DNA of 64,000 nucleotides from Pseudisothecium myosuroides (Eukaryota > Streptophyta > Bryopsida > Hypnales > Lembophyllaceae). Location of the stretch: positions 26,412,001-26,476,000 of the forward strand of contig OX637295.1 of assembly GCA_951799445.1 (NCBI GenBank), in the 5' to 3' direction. Made by a program: the position numbers and the translations under genes. Of the stretch, positions 12,021 to 22,462 are shown one piece after another; within the stretch, counting starts at the first letter, position 1, and each line of letters begins with the position of its first letter. Below the pieces are notes generated by a model. The model was not told where the DNA came from. It worked only from the letters and a program-made list of their open reading frames with translations, and did not search any database.

Positions 12021-13326
12021 ATGGATGCTCTTCCTGACGAGCTACTCAAGTCTGTCCTCCGAAGGCTCGAGCTCTTCGACACCTTGCGAGCTCGCGCTGT
12101 ATGCAAACGATGGCTCGCCTTCCTCACCCCTCTCGAGTACTCCGCTCAATTCCGAGACCAGAGCAGCAGCACGGTTCAATCGTGGTGTCCCCTCGTCTTT
12201 AAGCGAACTGGTGGGAAGCATGACTGGTGTGGGTATGACGGCACGAGCAGCACATGGCAGCCATTGCCCTCTCTCGTGGATCTTCCGCAAGTAGATATTC
12301 GACCTCTCACAGGTACTGAACTCACCAGGCCACCCTTTACCGTTGCGAATTCTCGATAATATTATATCATTCGGTGGTTCTGGCTAGTCTGCTGTTAAAT
12401 AATCCTTCCAGTGACTGATGTGTTTTGTATTTGTTAATTCCCCACTCTGAGTGCGTTCACGGGTGACATGGTTGCAAGAAGGGAATGGCAAGGCTTTGAT
12501 AGGCTTCAAGGTCATGACGGCTTTATCGAGATTGGTGGTCGGAGACCCCATATCCAGTACTTGGCAAACCATTCCGAATTCCACGGAGGCGTGGGGAGAG
12601 GTAGGCAACATTCTGCTGGTGGACCCGGAGGATTCCGCCTCGTTTCAGATCGTCGCGGTGCGAGAGTTTGCTACCGAAATTTTCAACTCGGCTCTCGGAG
12701 AGTGGACGAAGCTCCGGAATAAGCCGCCCCCAGGGGTGCACGAAAGCACGGTGTTGTCCACCAGGGACAAATCCATCAGTGCCACGCTGTGCGGGGGCTT
12801 GCTGTTCTGCTACGGTGTGCATCCGGGCAACGGCAGTGCCATCCTGGTCTCGTTTGACGTGCAGAAGGAGCAGTGGACGAACGACTGCATCGCCCTTCCC
12901 CCGCATGCGACGCCGAAGTGCTTGCAGATGGTGGAGTGCGCGGGCAACCTGTTTGCGGCCATTGAGGATGCGGCCAAAAGCACCGTTGCTATTTGGGGTC
13001 TGGGCCTCCATTGCCGCGAATTCCTTGGGCCCATGGTGGAGATGCCGCAAGCGTTGTACATTAAGATGTGCATGACGAAGCGGCCCAGTTCCCTTCAGCT
13101 GAAAGCCGTCGGTCACCAGCACCGGATGTTTTTCTGGCGCAGCATCAATAACCCTCAAGCTCTCTGCATCGTGATGTTCGACTTTCTCCTGCGGACGTGG
13201 GCGGTGCTGCCGGAGTTCACCCAGGGCATTGGGCATTTCCCGTCGGACAGGCCCGAAGATTTGCAGACTTGGGTCGACACGGGATTCTTTGAAGCTAGAA
13301 ATCTGAAAGAAAGCAATTTACTTTGA
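12021..13326 (+). CDS. F-box protein with kelch-like C-terminus
   Basis: Predicted substrate receptor of an SCF (SKP1-cullin-F-box) ubiquitin ligase. Two exons, 12021-12312 and 12452-13326, joined at a phase-1 GT-AG intron of 139 nt, give 388 residues. The F-box is at the very N-terminus (about 3-42): LPDELLKSVLRRL, then RARAVCKRWLAFL, the usual SKP1-binding helices. The remainder resembles the single-propeller kelch/galactose-oxidase-like region of plant F-box/kelch proteins, with repeated short blocks such as YDGTSSTWQPLPSL, ALGEWTKLRNKPP, DVQKEQWTND and FLLRTWAVLPE. The ATG at 12021 is chosen because the F-box follows at once, although the frame stays open upstream to 11832. Length is typical of the class. 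Target and pathway cannot be read from the sequence. Confidence 0.85.
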
Positions 13327-14274
13327 CGGCCTGGCCTTGCCTTGCCTTGGATCCCTTCATTCCCCTCAGAGAGTCCTGACGCTTCTCGCAAGTTGCCTCG
13401 GATCGGAGGCCATCTGGATCATCGTTCCCCTTAGTTTTTCTTTTCTTCTTTTTTCCTTCTTTTGTTCAAAATTTTGTACAGTCATATAACAAGTTCTGGA
13501 CAATCGTTAGCTAGGTGCGGTTGCGGTTAAAGTTGATCTTCCGTTCTGGTAAGCACTGCAAGGTGTTTGTCGGCTTAGAAAGTCACACCGAGTCTTGGCT
13601 CAGTTTGTTAGAAAGGAGATCTTAAAGGTTTGTGGAATGTACGTGGAGAGATGTTGATTTACACAATGTTTATGATAGGTAGCAGATCGATCATGAAATG
13701 CTAGCTTTCAATTCTTTGTTGTGGAGCAGCTAATAAGGCAGGAGCACCAATTTCCCTCCACGTCCCAGAACCCCTTCCCTGCAACAGTCCCCCAATCCGC
13801 TCATCAAGAGATCAAGCTGCGGTGATTAGTTGGTTTTGTGGCAGTTGCGGATTGGTGCATGTGGGAGCAGATACTGTTTGGAAATGGGGCTCTTTGTGAA
13901 TGGGCAATGGGTGCTTTTGGTCTTTGCACTTTGAGCAAGCCTTTTGAGAGCAGTTTTTAAAACTCAAGTTTTTTTTTTTGGCATCTCCTACTCTCTCATT
14001 TGCCTTCCATTTTATCCGTTTATTTTCCACACCAGCTTCATGGTCCTGCTCAACATGGCTTAAACAGATGGTTATAGGTGCTCCGACCTTATAATTCTTT
14101 CCCATTTGTAATTTGCCACCACGGTTGTGTTAATTGATTAATTGCTAATTGTCAACTTAGGTGCTAGAGATTGAAATTAAAATACTTAACCCGTAAAGGA
14201 CCAAGTGACCACATAATGTATGTAACAGAAGTCAAATAGTAATAATACAAACAAAGTTAATTTTGTTCAGATGG
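13327..14274. other. F-box gene 3' flank and intergenic DNA
   Basis: The first few hundred bases are pyrimidine-rich and probably contain the 3' UTR of the F-box gene. Composition falls to AT-rich by about 14100. A 97-codon minus-strand frame at 13812-14105 is Lys/Cys-rich without a known motif and is not called. A TTAACCCGTAAAGGACC block at about 14186 matches the ends of the TTAACCC family. Confidence 0.35.
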
Positions 14275-15009
14275 GTGATTGCAAGAAACACCTACCGATT
14301 TTGTTGCGTTTTGAATGATACTCATGATTTTTGTTGGAGTACTTTAAAATTAGAAAAATAATTTTTTTTAAATATAAAAAATACACCTTTATGCATTGAA
14401 GGTAACCATTGAAGGAAATGCATAGAGAAATTCTCTAAATAGAAGAATTAGAAAAGTGCCAAATCTTAAGAAAATAGATATTTTGATGTTTTAATTAGTT
14501 TAAAATAGAAATAAATAAATAAATAAATAAATAAAATAAAAAATTTAATTTGTAAAAACTCTATGGAGATGGTCGTTTATCAAAAGAACCACCAAAATAA
14601 TATTTTATATGTTTCAAAATGCAAGCAGAAAGAAGCTCACTCTGTAGACTTCTACACCACATGCAATTAATTATTTTTAAGATTCCTTTAAACAATCGCT
14701 ACAAGTCTACCATATGACCATCCTCTCCAAATTTCAGCTCAAAATTCATTGTATTGGGTACTAAATAATACTAAAAAACTTCAAATTGGCAAGTGTGACA
14801 TAAAATTGGGGGCTATAATTTTTGGATAGTAAATTATTTTTGAAAATTATATGAAAATTAGACAAGGTGTATAATAGTCATGAATACCTTACCTATAGAT
14901 CTTGAGTCATTTGGAGCCAGAATGCAAAAGTTATGGCCAAAAAACAAATCAGCACGTAAGATGTGTACCTGAGTGTAACACAAAATAGGGCAAATGTTTC
15001 TTGCAAACA
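14275..15009. mobile_element. TIR element with GTGATTGCAAGAAACAC ends
   Basis: The left end GTGATTGCAAGAAACACC and the right end, whose complement reads TGTTTGCAAGAAACATTTG, form terminal inverted repeats about 735 bp apart. The same terminal sequence occurs at 16052 and, in inverted orientation, at 55790. Sub-terminal text with a GCAAAAGTTATG block is shared with 55700. AT-rich and non-coding. No target duplication was identified, so limits and superfamily stay open. Confidence 0.45.
14508..14540 (+). repeat. AAAT microsatellite
   Basis: Tandem AAAT units in the AT-rich element interior. Confidence 0.85.
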
Positions 15010-18000
15010 TCCAAATGTTCAAAAAATTCTAACACATGGTGTGGATATGTGCCCCTAGTAGAAAAGAGGAAATATGATTTTTTTTCTAATCGAGTGTCTG
15101 AATCAAAAATTATGTTGCCTTAAACTTTTCAGGCAGCCTAGGCAACTTTAGGTGTTATCACAAAAAAATTCTTTTACTTCTAAAATTTGGAGGGTATATA
15201 CCTTACATGATACAATCAAGATGCAAATGTCACAAAAAATTTACTATGTATAATCTAAAGTAATATTTTTGTATGTCATTCTAAGAGGAATTACAATTTG
15301 TTGACCATGTCAGGCAAGGTTGGAAAAAAACTGTTCTTTTAATCTCAAATGTTATAGTCTTTCAATCCATGTAGTCAAAGTTTTTGAATTTCTTTTTCAC
15401 ACATGTATTTCTATAGAAGTCTAGTACAAATTTATACAATTCAATTTTGGAAAAAATTCTTTTTTTAATTTTTTTCTCACTACCCTAAAAAGTGTTCTGT
15501 AATAAATTTTTACAAGTTTTGCCTACAATATGCCTTGGTCTTATAAGGATGCCAAAGCCAAATAGATCCTTTAGATGGTTATACGATCTTTTTTCGTATT
15601 GAAGGAAAAATGATTTTCATGTACCTTTTGGGTGCAACTTTATCAATGTTATATCTACACCATTGACTTAAAGGTCGTTGCAAAAAATACAGGTCTGTCA
15701 AATTTGTCTCAAAACAGACTAGTGTTGTGAGTTCTGTGACTTTTGAAATAATTTTTTTTAAATAAAATAAAATATGGATAATTTGTAAAGCATTAAAAAA
15801 AATATGTCTCTAAAAATTCAGACCTAGAAAAATTTAACTCTAAAAATTATGCACAAAAAAAGGATTATGGAAAATGCCAAGAAATGGACATTTTGATGTT
15901 TGATTTGTAAAAAAATTCAAGAAAATAAAATAAAATAATCCTCACTTAAAGGAGATTCTTTTTAATCATTTTTGTCTTTGAAAAAAAAATTGTGGTCTTT
16001 GCACTTGCCCAAAGGTAGTGCACTTTGAGACATGTGGAAGGTGAACAATGGGTGATTGCAAGAAACACTTGTCCTATTTCTTGTCCCCCTTGCCCTAGGA
16101 TAGGTGTTTTTTTGGTCATAACTTTTGCATCGCTTGTCCGTTTTGTGTGAAATTTGAAATGAAGGTACATGCAATAGTTTCAAACATTGAGTATTTTTTT
16201 TTAAATTTAAAATTAATTTACTATTTTTAACCTGCCTCCATTAGGTGTCTACCTTGGCTATTTTTTTGAACAGGGGCTAGTCCTATTTTTAATCCAAAAA
16301 TGTGAATTTAAAGCCACAAATTGGACATGTTGGAGGTCTACTAACAATACAAGGACTAATGATGAGTTTTTATGAATATAGCAACATGTCAGTTGCACAC
16401 ATGGGGTCAAAGTTACCTTCCTTTGTGCAATGGCTACGAAAAGGGAAAAAATTTCCTGCAATAATTCTTTGGTGCAATGCAAGTGTAATCTTCTTTAGCA
16501 AAATAGAATTTTTCATAAATTTTTTTGAATTCCTAAAAATGAAAAGGTTCACAGATCTTTTTTCTACTTGTAGTGGTTCCTGTAGTACCTTGCAACAATC
16601 CAAGGTACCACATAGTACTGAATCAATGGTTTAGATCTACAAGGGGGATGTTGACACATAGTATTGGTAATACTATATAGTATTGCCTGTCCTATGGCCC
16701 AAAACTGCAATTTTGAGCCAAAAATGCGAAGTATTTCTTACAATCACTCTAATTTATTATTTTTAGAAAGTCTCTTTGTGGTTTTATGTAATAGTAGTAG
16801 AAGTCTTTGCAGCCCAATTTTAAGCTTGAAATTTTCATTTTTGGATCAAGAATAGTACTGAATCCTCCCAAATGGATATGTCTTTGCAAGGTCAATCCCT
16901 ACCCACCCAAGGGGAGTGTACTTTCAAAATTGGCCAAAACTACCAAGAACTTGAGTAATTTTTTTGTTCATTTTTCCTAAATATTGGATAGAATGTAACC
17001 ATAGGATCTTAAATTTTACATTGAGAGTGAGCACCTCAAAAAAATTTAGATTATTTGAGCACATAGTTTAGAAGATGCATATATTTGAAGTTTTATTTGA
17101 ACCAATGGAAATATGGGGCACCTCACTTTGAAGGAGCATATCTTTGTAAAAACATTTTAAAATGATGCTTTTTTGTGCTTAGTGAAAGATAAAAGAATTG
17201 AGAATGTACATTTAAAATTTCACAACATTTCAAACATTTTTTAATTCATGATATAGCTTGCAATGCACAATGGTCACTAAAATGAGAGTAGTATTTGTAA
17301 GAAAAAAAAGAATGGGATACTTCACACTTGTCTTTTTTTTGAACTCCTTGGATCTACCCTTTTTAAAGTGGGCAAGAATTACATTGGTTGACTGACTTTT
17401 TAGTCTATGCCCAAAATGAACCCCAAAAAATGAGTTGTAAACTATACTACACCTTTTACTTTGAAAAACTCCACAAGGCGGAGTTTAACTTAGAATTTGA
17501 TGAAACTACCACCATTGGATTTATAATACAATCTGTATTTTAGAAATAGTTTTTATTTAAAGAAACTCAAAATCTGAGAACAGACAACTCACAATAGAGG
17601 GGCAATGACTAGAAAATGGTCGCTTGGGTCATGAGGGTTAGCACTAGCTTCTGAACTCAACATTACCCGGTTCTCTAAGGTACAAGAGATTCTTCTTGGG
17701 CTGCCCCCATAAAGAACAAATGACGTTTAAGGGTTAATGTCAATAAGGGCACTACTAAAATTGAGGGTTAACCCCTAAACGTCTGGATTCATCTCCAAAA
17801 TTGACGATTTGAGAAAAACCATTATAAACTACAATTTGGAAGAATATTTTGGAATTGGTATACAAATGAAAGCTGTAGATTTTGATTTTTAAATTCTATT
17901 CGTACGGTTAGATCTACTAATGCTATCACCAATCTTTTTCTATAAATTTTGAAAAGAAAATTTCAGAATTCCTTCTAAATTCAATTACAAGTAAAATATT

Positions 18001-19106
18001 ATCATTTTTTGAGTAAAACTTGTTGAAATGGATTTGAAATAAGGTTCTCTTCATATGGTGATTTTTTGAAATTTTTGTGACCTTTACATCTTTGACCTCA
18101 TTTTTGCACATCTAGTTTTGAACTAAAGTCAATGCAAATTGACCACTTGACATACTTCCACATTTGTAATTTTAGAAATGTATATATTCTAGTAACACCA
18201 AATCCAACCAATGGATAGGACAACAACTTGATAAAGTATCACCAAAAATTAGGATGACTTTCATCCAAGCAGGAATGAGACAGAAACAACGATCTGAATC
18301 TGTTCATCGTCCAGAAAATGGACGTCGGAGCGCTCCAGGGTTAATTTAGTGTTTAGGGAATAGGGTACACCCTAAACCCTACTGAAATTTGTTGGTTATA
18401 TAGGAATAGTGAAGTATTGTTTTCTCCAATTTCATATTTTTCTCACTATTCTAATGTTTTAGTTTTAGTTTTAAGTTTACTAACTTCTTTTGTGTTTTTT
18501 ATATTTATTATTTTTGTGGTTTTCAATTTACTTTTAGTTTCTTTTCTTAATTCTAGTCTTTTGTTTTTCATTCATTTTTGTGTTTTTTATGTTGCTTAAT
18601 TTTTTGGTGTCTACTTAAGTCCTAATTATTACTAATAGAATTTTGATTTCATCTTCTTGCCATTTTCTAATTTGCCTACTTTGGTTACTTCATCCAATCT
18701 TGCTTAGAGTCTTTTTAGTGTTCAATTAGTATTTTTTTTCCTAGATTTTTATCTTTGTTGTCTCCAAATTTCACTTTTTTGGAGTCGGAGCACACACAAG
18801 ATGGCCACATTAATTTTGGAAAGACGCAACTCCCATGACCAAAGTAGTTACCAAAATTCTTTGATTTTTGAACCAATAAATACATTTTCATTTTGTACAA
18901 TCTATAGCGAAGTCATCCAATCATTGAACCATTATGATCCACAACGTCCTTACAAGGTTAAACTTGAGCCTCTTCGGTATTACCTCATGTAATTGAGGAG
19001 ATAGAATTTATAAGATTTACATTTATAGAAGCTCTTATATTATAGTCACTACAAAATCTAAAATGTATTTTTTTGCAATAGAAATGGATGGGGTTCACAA
19101 TGACAA
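15010..19106. other. AT-rich repeat sea, no gene seen
   Basis: About 4 kb of AT-rich DNA without a supportable coding exon. Recognisable pieces include a family-A-like block near 15340-15450, the GTGATTGCAAG element at 16052-16345, TTAACCC-type ends near 17718-17775 and 18340, and a T-rich tract at 18400-18720. The remainder looks like degraded copies of the same families. Confidence 0.45.
16052..16345 (+). repeat. copy of the GTGATTGCAAGAAACAC repeat
   Basis: Starts with GTGATTGCAAGAAACACTTG and runs to GGAGGTCTACTAACAATAC. The same order of blocks occurs in reverse complement at about 55500-55790, where AGACCTCCAATATGTCC and TTGGACAAGTGTTTCTTGC bracket the segment. Two well-separated copies in opposite orientation indicate a dispersed element. 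Confidence 0.6.
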
Positions 19107-19734
19107 TAACCCCTAAATGCCCAAGGGCCTGTTTTGAGCCCCTTGGAAATTGCTCTAAATTGAACAAAAAGACAACATTTTGATAAGTTGAATCAATTTT
19201 TTTAAAATTGTAACTGTACAAATCCAAACTAGACATGTTAGAAATCACATAGGAAAAGAAAACACATCAATATCATATAAGGATTGAAAGATTATAATGT
19301 TTGATCATCAGGGTATTAAAACTATGAAAAACTTTGAGCTCTCTTTTTGCATGTCAAATCTAAAAAATTCAAGACCAAAAAAATATGAGGTTGAAGGGCC
19401 TAACAAATATAACCCCAATCAATATATGGCTTCTCAAAATCTACTCTACAATTTTTTTAAATGAATTTCTAGTGTGATTCTTTCTCCAAGATTTAGTGTA
19501 TTTGAGGCTCATTTCCAAGAGCTCTCAACACTACAAAAAGTCAAGATTGCAATGGATACCTTTGCACAAAATCTTGAATAGAAAAATCATAATCAGATTT
19601 TTGATGCTAAAACTAGACTTCAAAAAGAATCTTTCAGAAATATAAACTACTAAAAATAGCAATTTGGTAAGGTTTTATATAACTTCAAAGTTTCTTTGAC
19701 ACCACATCTGAGTACCTTGGGCATTTAGGGGTTA
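19107..19734. mobile_element. 628-bp element with exact 20-bp TIRs (TAACCCCTAAATGCCCAAGG)
   Basis: TAACCCCTAAATGCCCAAGG at 19107-19126 is repeated exactly as its complement at 19715-19734. The interior is AT-rich and non-coding. The ends belong to the wider TTAACCCCTAAA family seen throughout the window. No convincing target duplication is visible. Likely a non-autonomous DNA element. Confidence 0.7.
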
Positions 19735-19960
19735 AGTTTGGCTCTTTGTTTTGTTTTGTTTGTTTATCACGTTGAGATCTCCCGGACCATGCGTCCCCAG
19801 GTGGCGTGCTTGGTACCGTCGGAAAGCCCTCGGCGAGGAGGGGTGCACGGGCTTTGTTTGGACCCATGGTGGGAAGATTATCCATTTTTGAGTTATTTTT
19901 TGTTCTTCAAAATGACTTTTACTTTTCTTTTGATTGTGGCAAGGGCACAGGGCACACTAG
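19735..19960 (+). repeat. dispersed repeat with conserved GC-rich core (copy 1)
   Basis: Begins with a TTTTGTTTTGTTTG run, then TTGAGATCTCCCGGACC, then the core GGCGAGGAGGGGTGCACGGG followed by CTTTG, then a block reading TTGTGGCAAGGG. The same order recurs at 28597-28820 and 60181-60410, and on the minus strand at 28890-29000. It ends only about 65 bases before the start codon of the gene at 20026, so it may supply part of that promoter or leader. Confidence 0.75.
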
Positions 19961-20025
19961 TTACATATAAAAATTATATTGCCTTTCACATGTTATGCCT
20001 TGTAAACACTCGCTTCGCAGTCACG

Positions 20026-21633
20026 ATGACACAGAGCCCCAAGCGCGAACCAGCCACGAAGCGCGTCCGAAGGGGCGTCGCTGGGGCTTCCGGCTCTGGC
20101 GATGGAGGTTCTGGCGTCGGCGGTGCGTTCGACGGAGTGGCGGACGTGAAGTTAATTGGAGTCCGAGGCTCTCCTAGTATTGTTGAGATCAAAACAATTC
20201 TGGGGGGTCTCAACTTTGACAATACGGGGAAAGAGGGGAACCTTGTGGCTGCGATCATTCACGATGTGGCCCGTGTGCACGCGGATCCCAGCTGTCCAGA
20301 AAAAGATCTCAATATCCTCAAAGTCGGACTCTGTATTGCGAAGGAGGCTCAACAAGTGCTCAAACCCATCGGCAAACGTTTTGTGGTCGAGTTCACGAAG
20401 AGGCACCCTCTCAAGCTGGATGATTTGCCCGATGCACTGTTCCCTCTCAAGTTGGAGGGCTTGACCGATCCACAGTTTGTGCTGCTAAAAGAGCAAATCA
20501 TAAAGCAGGGTCGCCAATGTTTCCTGGAGCTGAAGAAGGAGGTAAGTGTCGCTGGCATAGCTTTGTGGACTTTGGGAGTTGTCATTTTTGCGGACAGTAC
20601 TTTTTTGATTGCCGTGCGTGCTGTGTGAGCCCTGCGCAAGAGCGGCCATAGCCGTGATGCGCCTGGCCATGGCTCGATTAGGGTTTAGGGTCAGGCTGAT
20701 TACTGGAAACAAAACTTGACCCTAGTTTTTGCCTGATGCCTTAATTGGGATGAGTTATGATCAATATGGGCTTGACTGAAAATAATTTTTGGGATCAGAG
20801 ATTTTCAAACCTAGTTTGTTAATTCAAATATTACACATTTTGATCGACTCTGAACTGTCGCAGATTACCGGTGATCCTGAACATCATGTTCAAGGACGTC
20901 AGAGGAAGGATCTTGATGCAATTCAACCTTACTTGCCGGAGAAAGTTCACCGCGTTTCCGCATTGGAGGCAAATCTAGTGAGCGTCTTCTTTCTGAATCT
21001 ATTGTTTTGTTTCTTTTGCATTGAGCTTGCTGAGAATTATTGCTTGTCCTGTAATGGCGAGAAGTCCACACCCTTATGTTGACATTCTCTTGATTTGTTA
21101 ATGTAGTGCAATGGTTGCGGTTGGTGGTTTCATGCTCGTGTTTTAATCTCTTGACAACTCTTTAGAGAGGTGGAGGTGGTTTGTGCCATTGGTTACTGAG
21201 TACTTTAATTTGTTTTGAAGGTTAAACTTACAAAAGTGGTTAATGAACTTGCACCTTCAAATGGAAAATTGCTGGTGTGTGAAAACTTTCTAGTTTTTTT
21301 CTTGATTTTTTTTTCTTGCTATTGTTTTGTCTTTTGCTTGTTGTAAAGTGTTGCTTGTCTTGTAGCAACAAGAATTTGCACCTCTCGGTGTTGACATTCT
21401 TTTGAATAAGCTTTGTTGGTGTAGTGCAATGGTTGCAACTGCTAGGATTCTTTCTAGAGTTCCAATCTCTTGGTGACATTTCAAAGGATTGAGGGATAGT
21501 TTTATGCGTTGCTTAATTAATTTGTTTGTTGGAAGAGAATCAGGATGCGCAGGATGAAGCTGATAAGAGGTTTTTGATCACATTTTTGAAAGTTCAATTG
21601 CAGAGACTTGGATGTGTACCTAGGCAGTTTTGA
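20026..21633 (+). CDS. unrecognised protein, multi-exon gene
   Basis: I do not recognise this protein. Exon 1 (20026-20541, 172 codons) ends at a perfect GAG|GTAAGT donor. Exon 2 (20864-20977, 38 codons) is bounded by TCGCAG and CTA|GTGAGC, in phase 0. Exons 3 (21221-21274) and 4 (21538-21633, ending TGA) keep the frame but are tentative; together they give 259 residues. The N-terminus is basic (KREPATKRVRRG), like a nuclear localisation signal, followed by a Gly/Ser-rich linker (about 18-40). The rest is a mixed-charge alpha-helical region, including KEGNLVAAIIHDVARVHAD and LLKEQIIKQGRQCFLELKKE. No catalytic motif, membrane span or zinc ligand set is visible. A nuclear or chromatin-associated structural role is only a guess. 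The frame is open upstream to 19738, but that part lies in a dispersed repeat, so the ATG at 20026 is preferred. Confidence 0.6.
21005..21175 (+). repeat. intronic duplicated segment, copy 1
   Basis: Lies in intron 2 of the unrecognised gene. It shares an ordered set of blocks with 21324-21490 in the next intron: TTTTGTTTC, ATTGCTTGTCCTGTA, GTTGACATTCT, TAGTGCAATGGTTGC and AATCTCTTG. It is a diverged tandem-like duplication on either side of tentative exon 3. Confidence 0.6.
21324..21490 (+). repeat. intronic duplicated segment, copy 2, with tRNA-like fold
   Basis: Lies in intron 3. The stretch from about 21418 to 21478 resembles a degenerate tRNA: a box-A-like TAGTGCAATGGTTGC, an anticodon-like arm CTAGGATTCTTTCTAG, and a T-arm AGAG-TTCCAAT-CTCT with a 7-base loop of box-B type. 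Together with the copy in the preceding intron this suggests a tRNA-derived SINE fragment. It lacks a paired acceptor stem, so it is not called a functional tRNA. Confidence 0.4.
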
Positions 21634-22270
21634 GTTCATCAAAATATTGTCTGTGCAGTTCATGGTTGTGAGCATAACATTTTGGCAGTGTTGACTGGCC
21701 ACCTTGTTCATGGACGTTGTATTGTGGTCAACAGAAACTACTCTTGCTTATAATTGTTGGAGTAGTACCAGTGCTTCCATTCTTGAACTCAAGCTGTCGT
21801 CAGATTTGTGCCAAAGAAAAAAATGTCAAAGTATTTTTGCATCCTTTGTTGAGATATTAGCTTGGTTGTAAGTGTTCGCATCTCCTTTGAAGACTGTTGC
21901 AGAATAGGACAATGCATAGCCTTCCTATTCAATTCACTTTTTGCGTGCCATGTTAGTTTGTTGTGGTTTTCACGTTGTTGTTTTGGTGTAACAATGCAAA
22001 ACCAAAGGAAGGCCCCCGTGGATTCCCATTTAGGGTCGGTCAAGTATGCCCATGACGCCACCATTAGGGTTGGTCAGGGTAAGTTGCGAAAACTGGTGCT
22101 CTGCTGTACATTACTGTACAGTGGAAATATTGTCAGTGATCAATAGGGAGTTAGGAACTCAAACCGAATTGCAATTCACTTATTTTCGGGAAAACAACAA
22201 CTAAAATTGCAAATCACTTTTCATTGCGCCCTTGTTCATTTAAGTTTGATGGTGGAGTGTTTAGAGACAT
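21634..22270. other. intergenic downstream of the unrecognised gene
   Basis: No supportable exon. It may include the 3' UTR of the gene ending at 21633, or further exons if my terminal exon is wrong. A short GC-richer stretch at about 22005-22080 contains two GGTYGGTCA-like repeats. Confidence 0.3.
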
Positions 22271-22462
22271 TAGAGTTAATCGTAAAGTGAACAAATGCAG
22301 GACCAGGAGCCTGAGTTTTGAAAAAATACAGGACCAAACTCCTTGGAGCACCCAAACTTAGGTTTGATTGAGTTTGGTGCCGTGTTTGTTTTGCTCGATT
22401 CTTAGTTAAACCTACCTCTGACATAGGTTCACAAACATAGGACAACTTTGCAATTAATTCTA
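22271..22462. mobile_element. 192-bp MITE, copy 1
   Basis: Bounded by TAGAGTTAATCGTAAAG and by the near-complement CTTTGCAATTAATTCTA, with a highly similar element of exactly the same length at 37874-38065. The interior includes GGACCAGGAGCC and ACAGGACCAAACTCC. The outer TA on each side fits a TA target duplication (Tc1/mariner-like MITE), but the TIR is not the classical Stowaway sequence, so the superfamily is tentative. Confidence 0.75.

Noticed and set aside
12523..13236. Minus-strand frame of 237 codons
   Set aside because: Antisense shadow of F-box exon 2; composition-driven, with His/Arg-rich text and no motif.
19738..20025. N-terminal extension of the unrecognised gene
   Set aside because: These codons lie in a dispersed repeat also present at 28597 and 60181, so the ATG at 20026 is preferred.
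21418..21478. Functional tRNA gene
   Set aside because: No paired 7-bp acceptor stem, and the D- and T-arms are degenerate. Better explained as a SINE-like relic.
21570..21603. Extra intron in the last exon of the unrecognised gene (GT at 21570, CAG at 21601)
   Set aside because: It would be 34 nt, too short for a plant intron. Reading straight through gives a stop at 21633.
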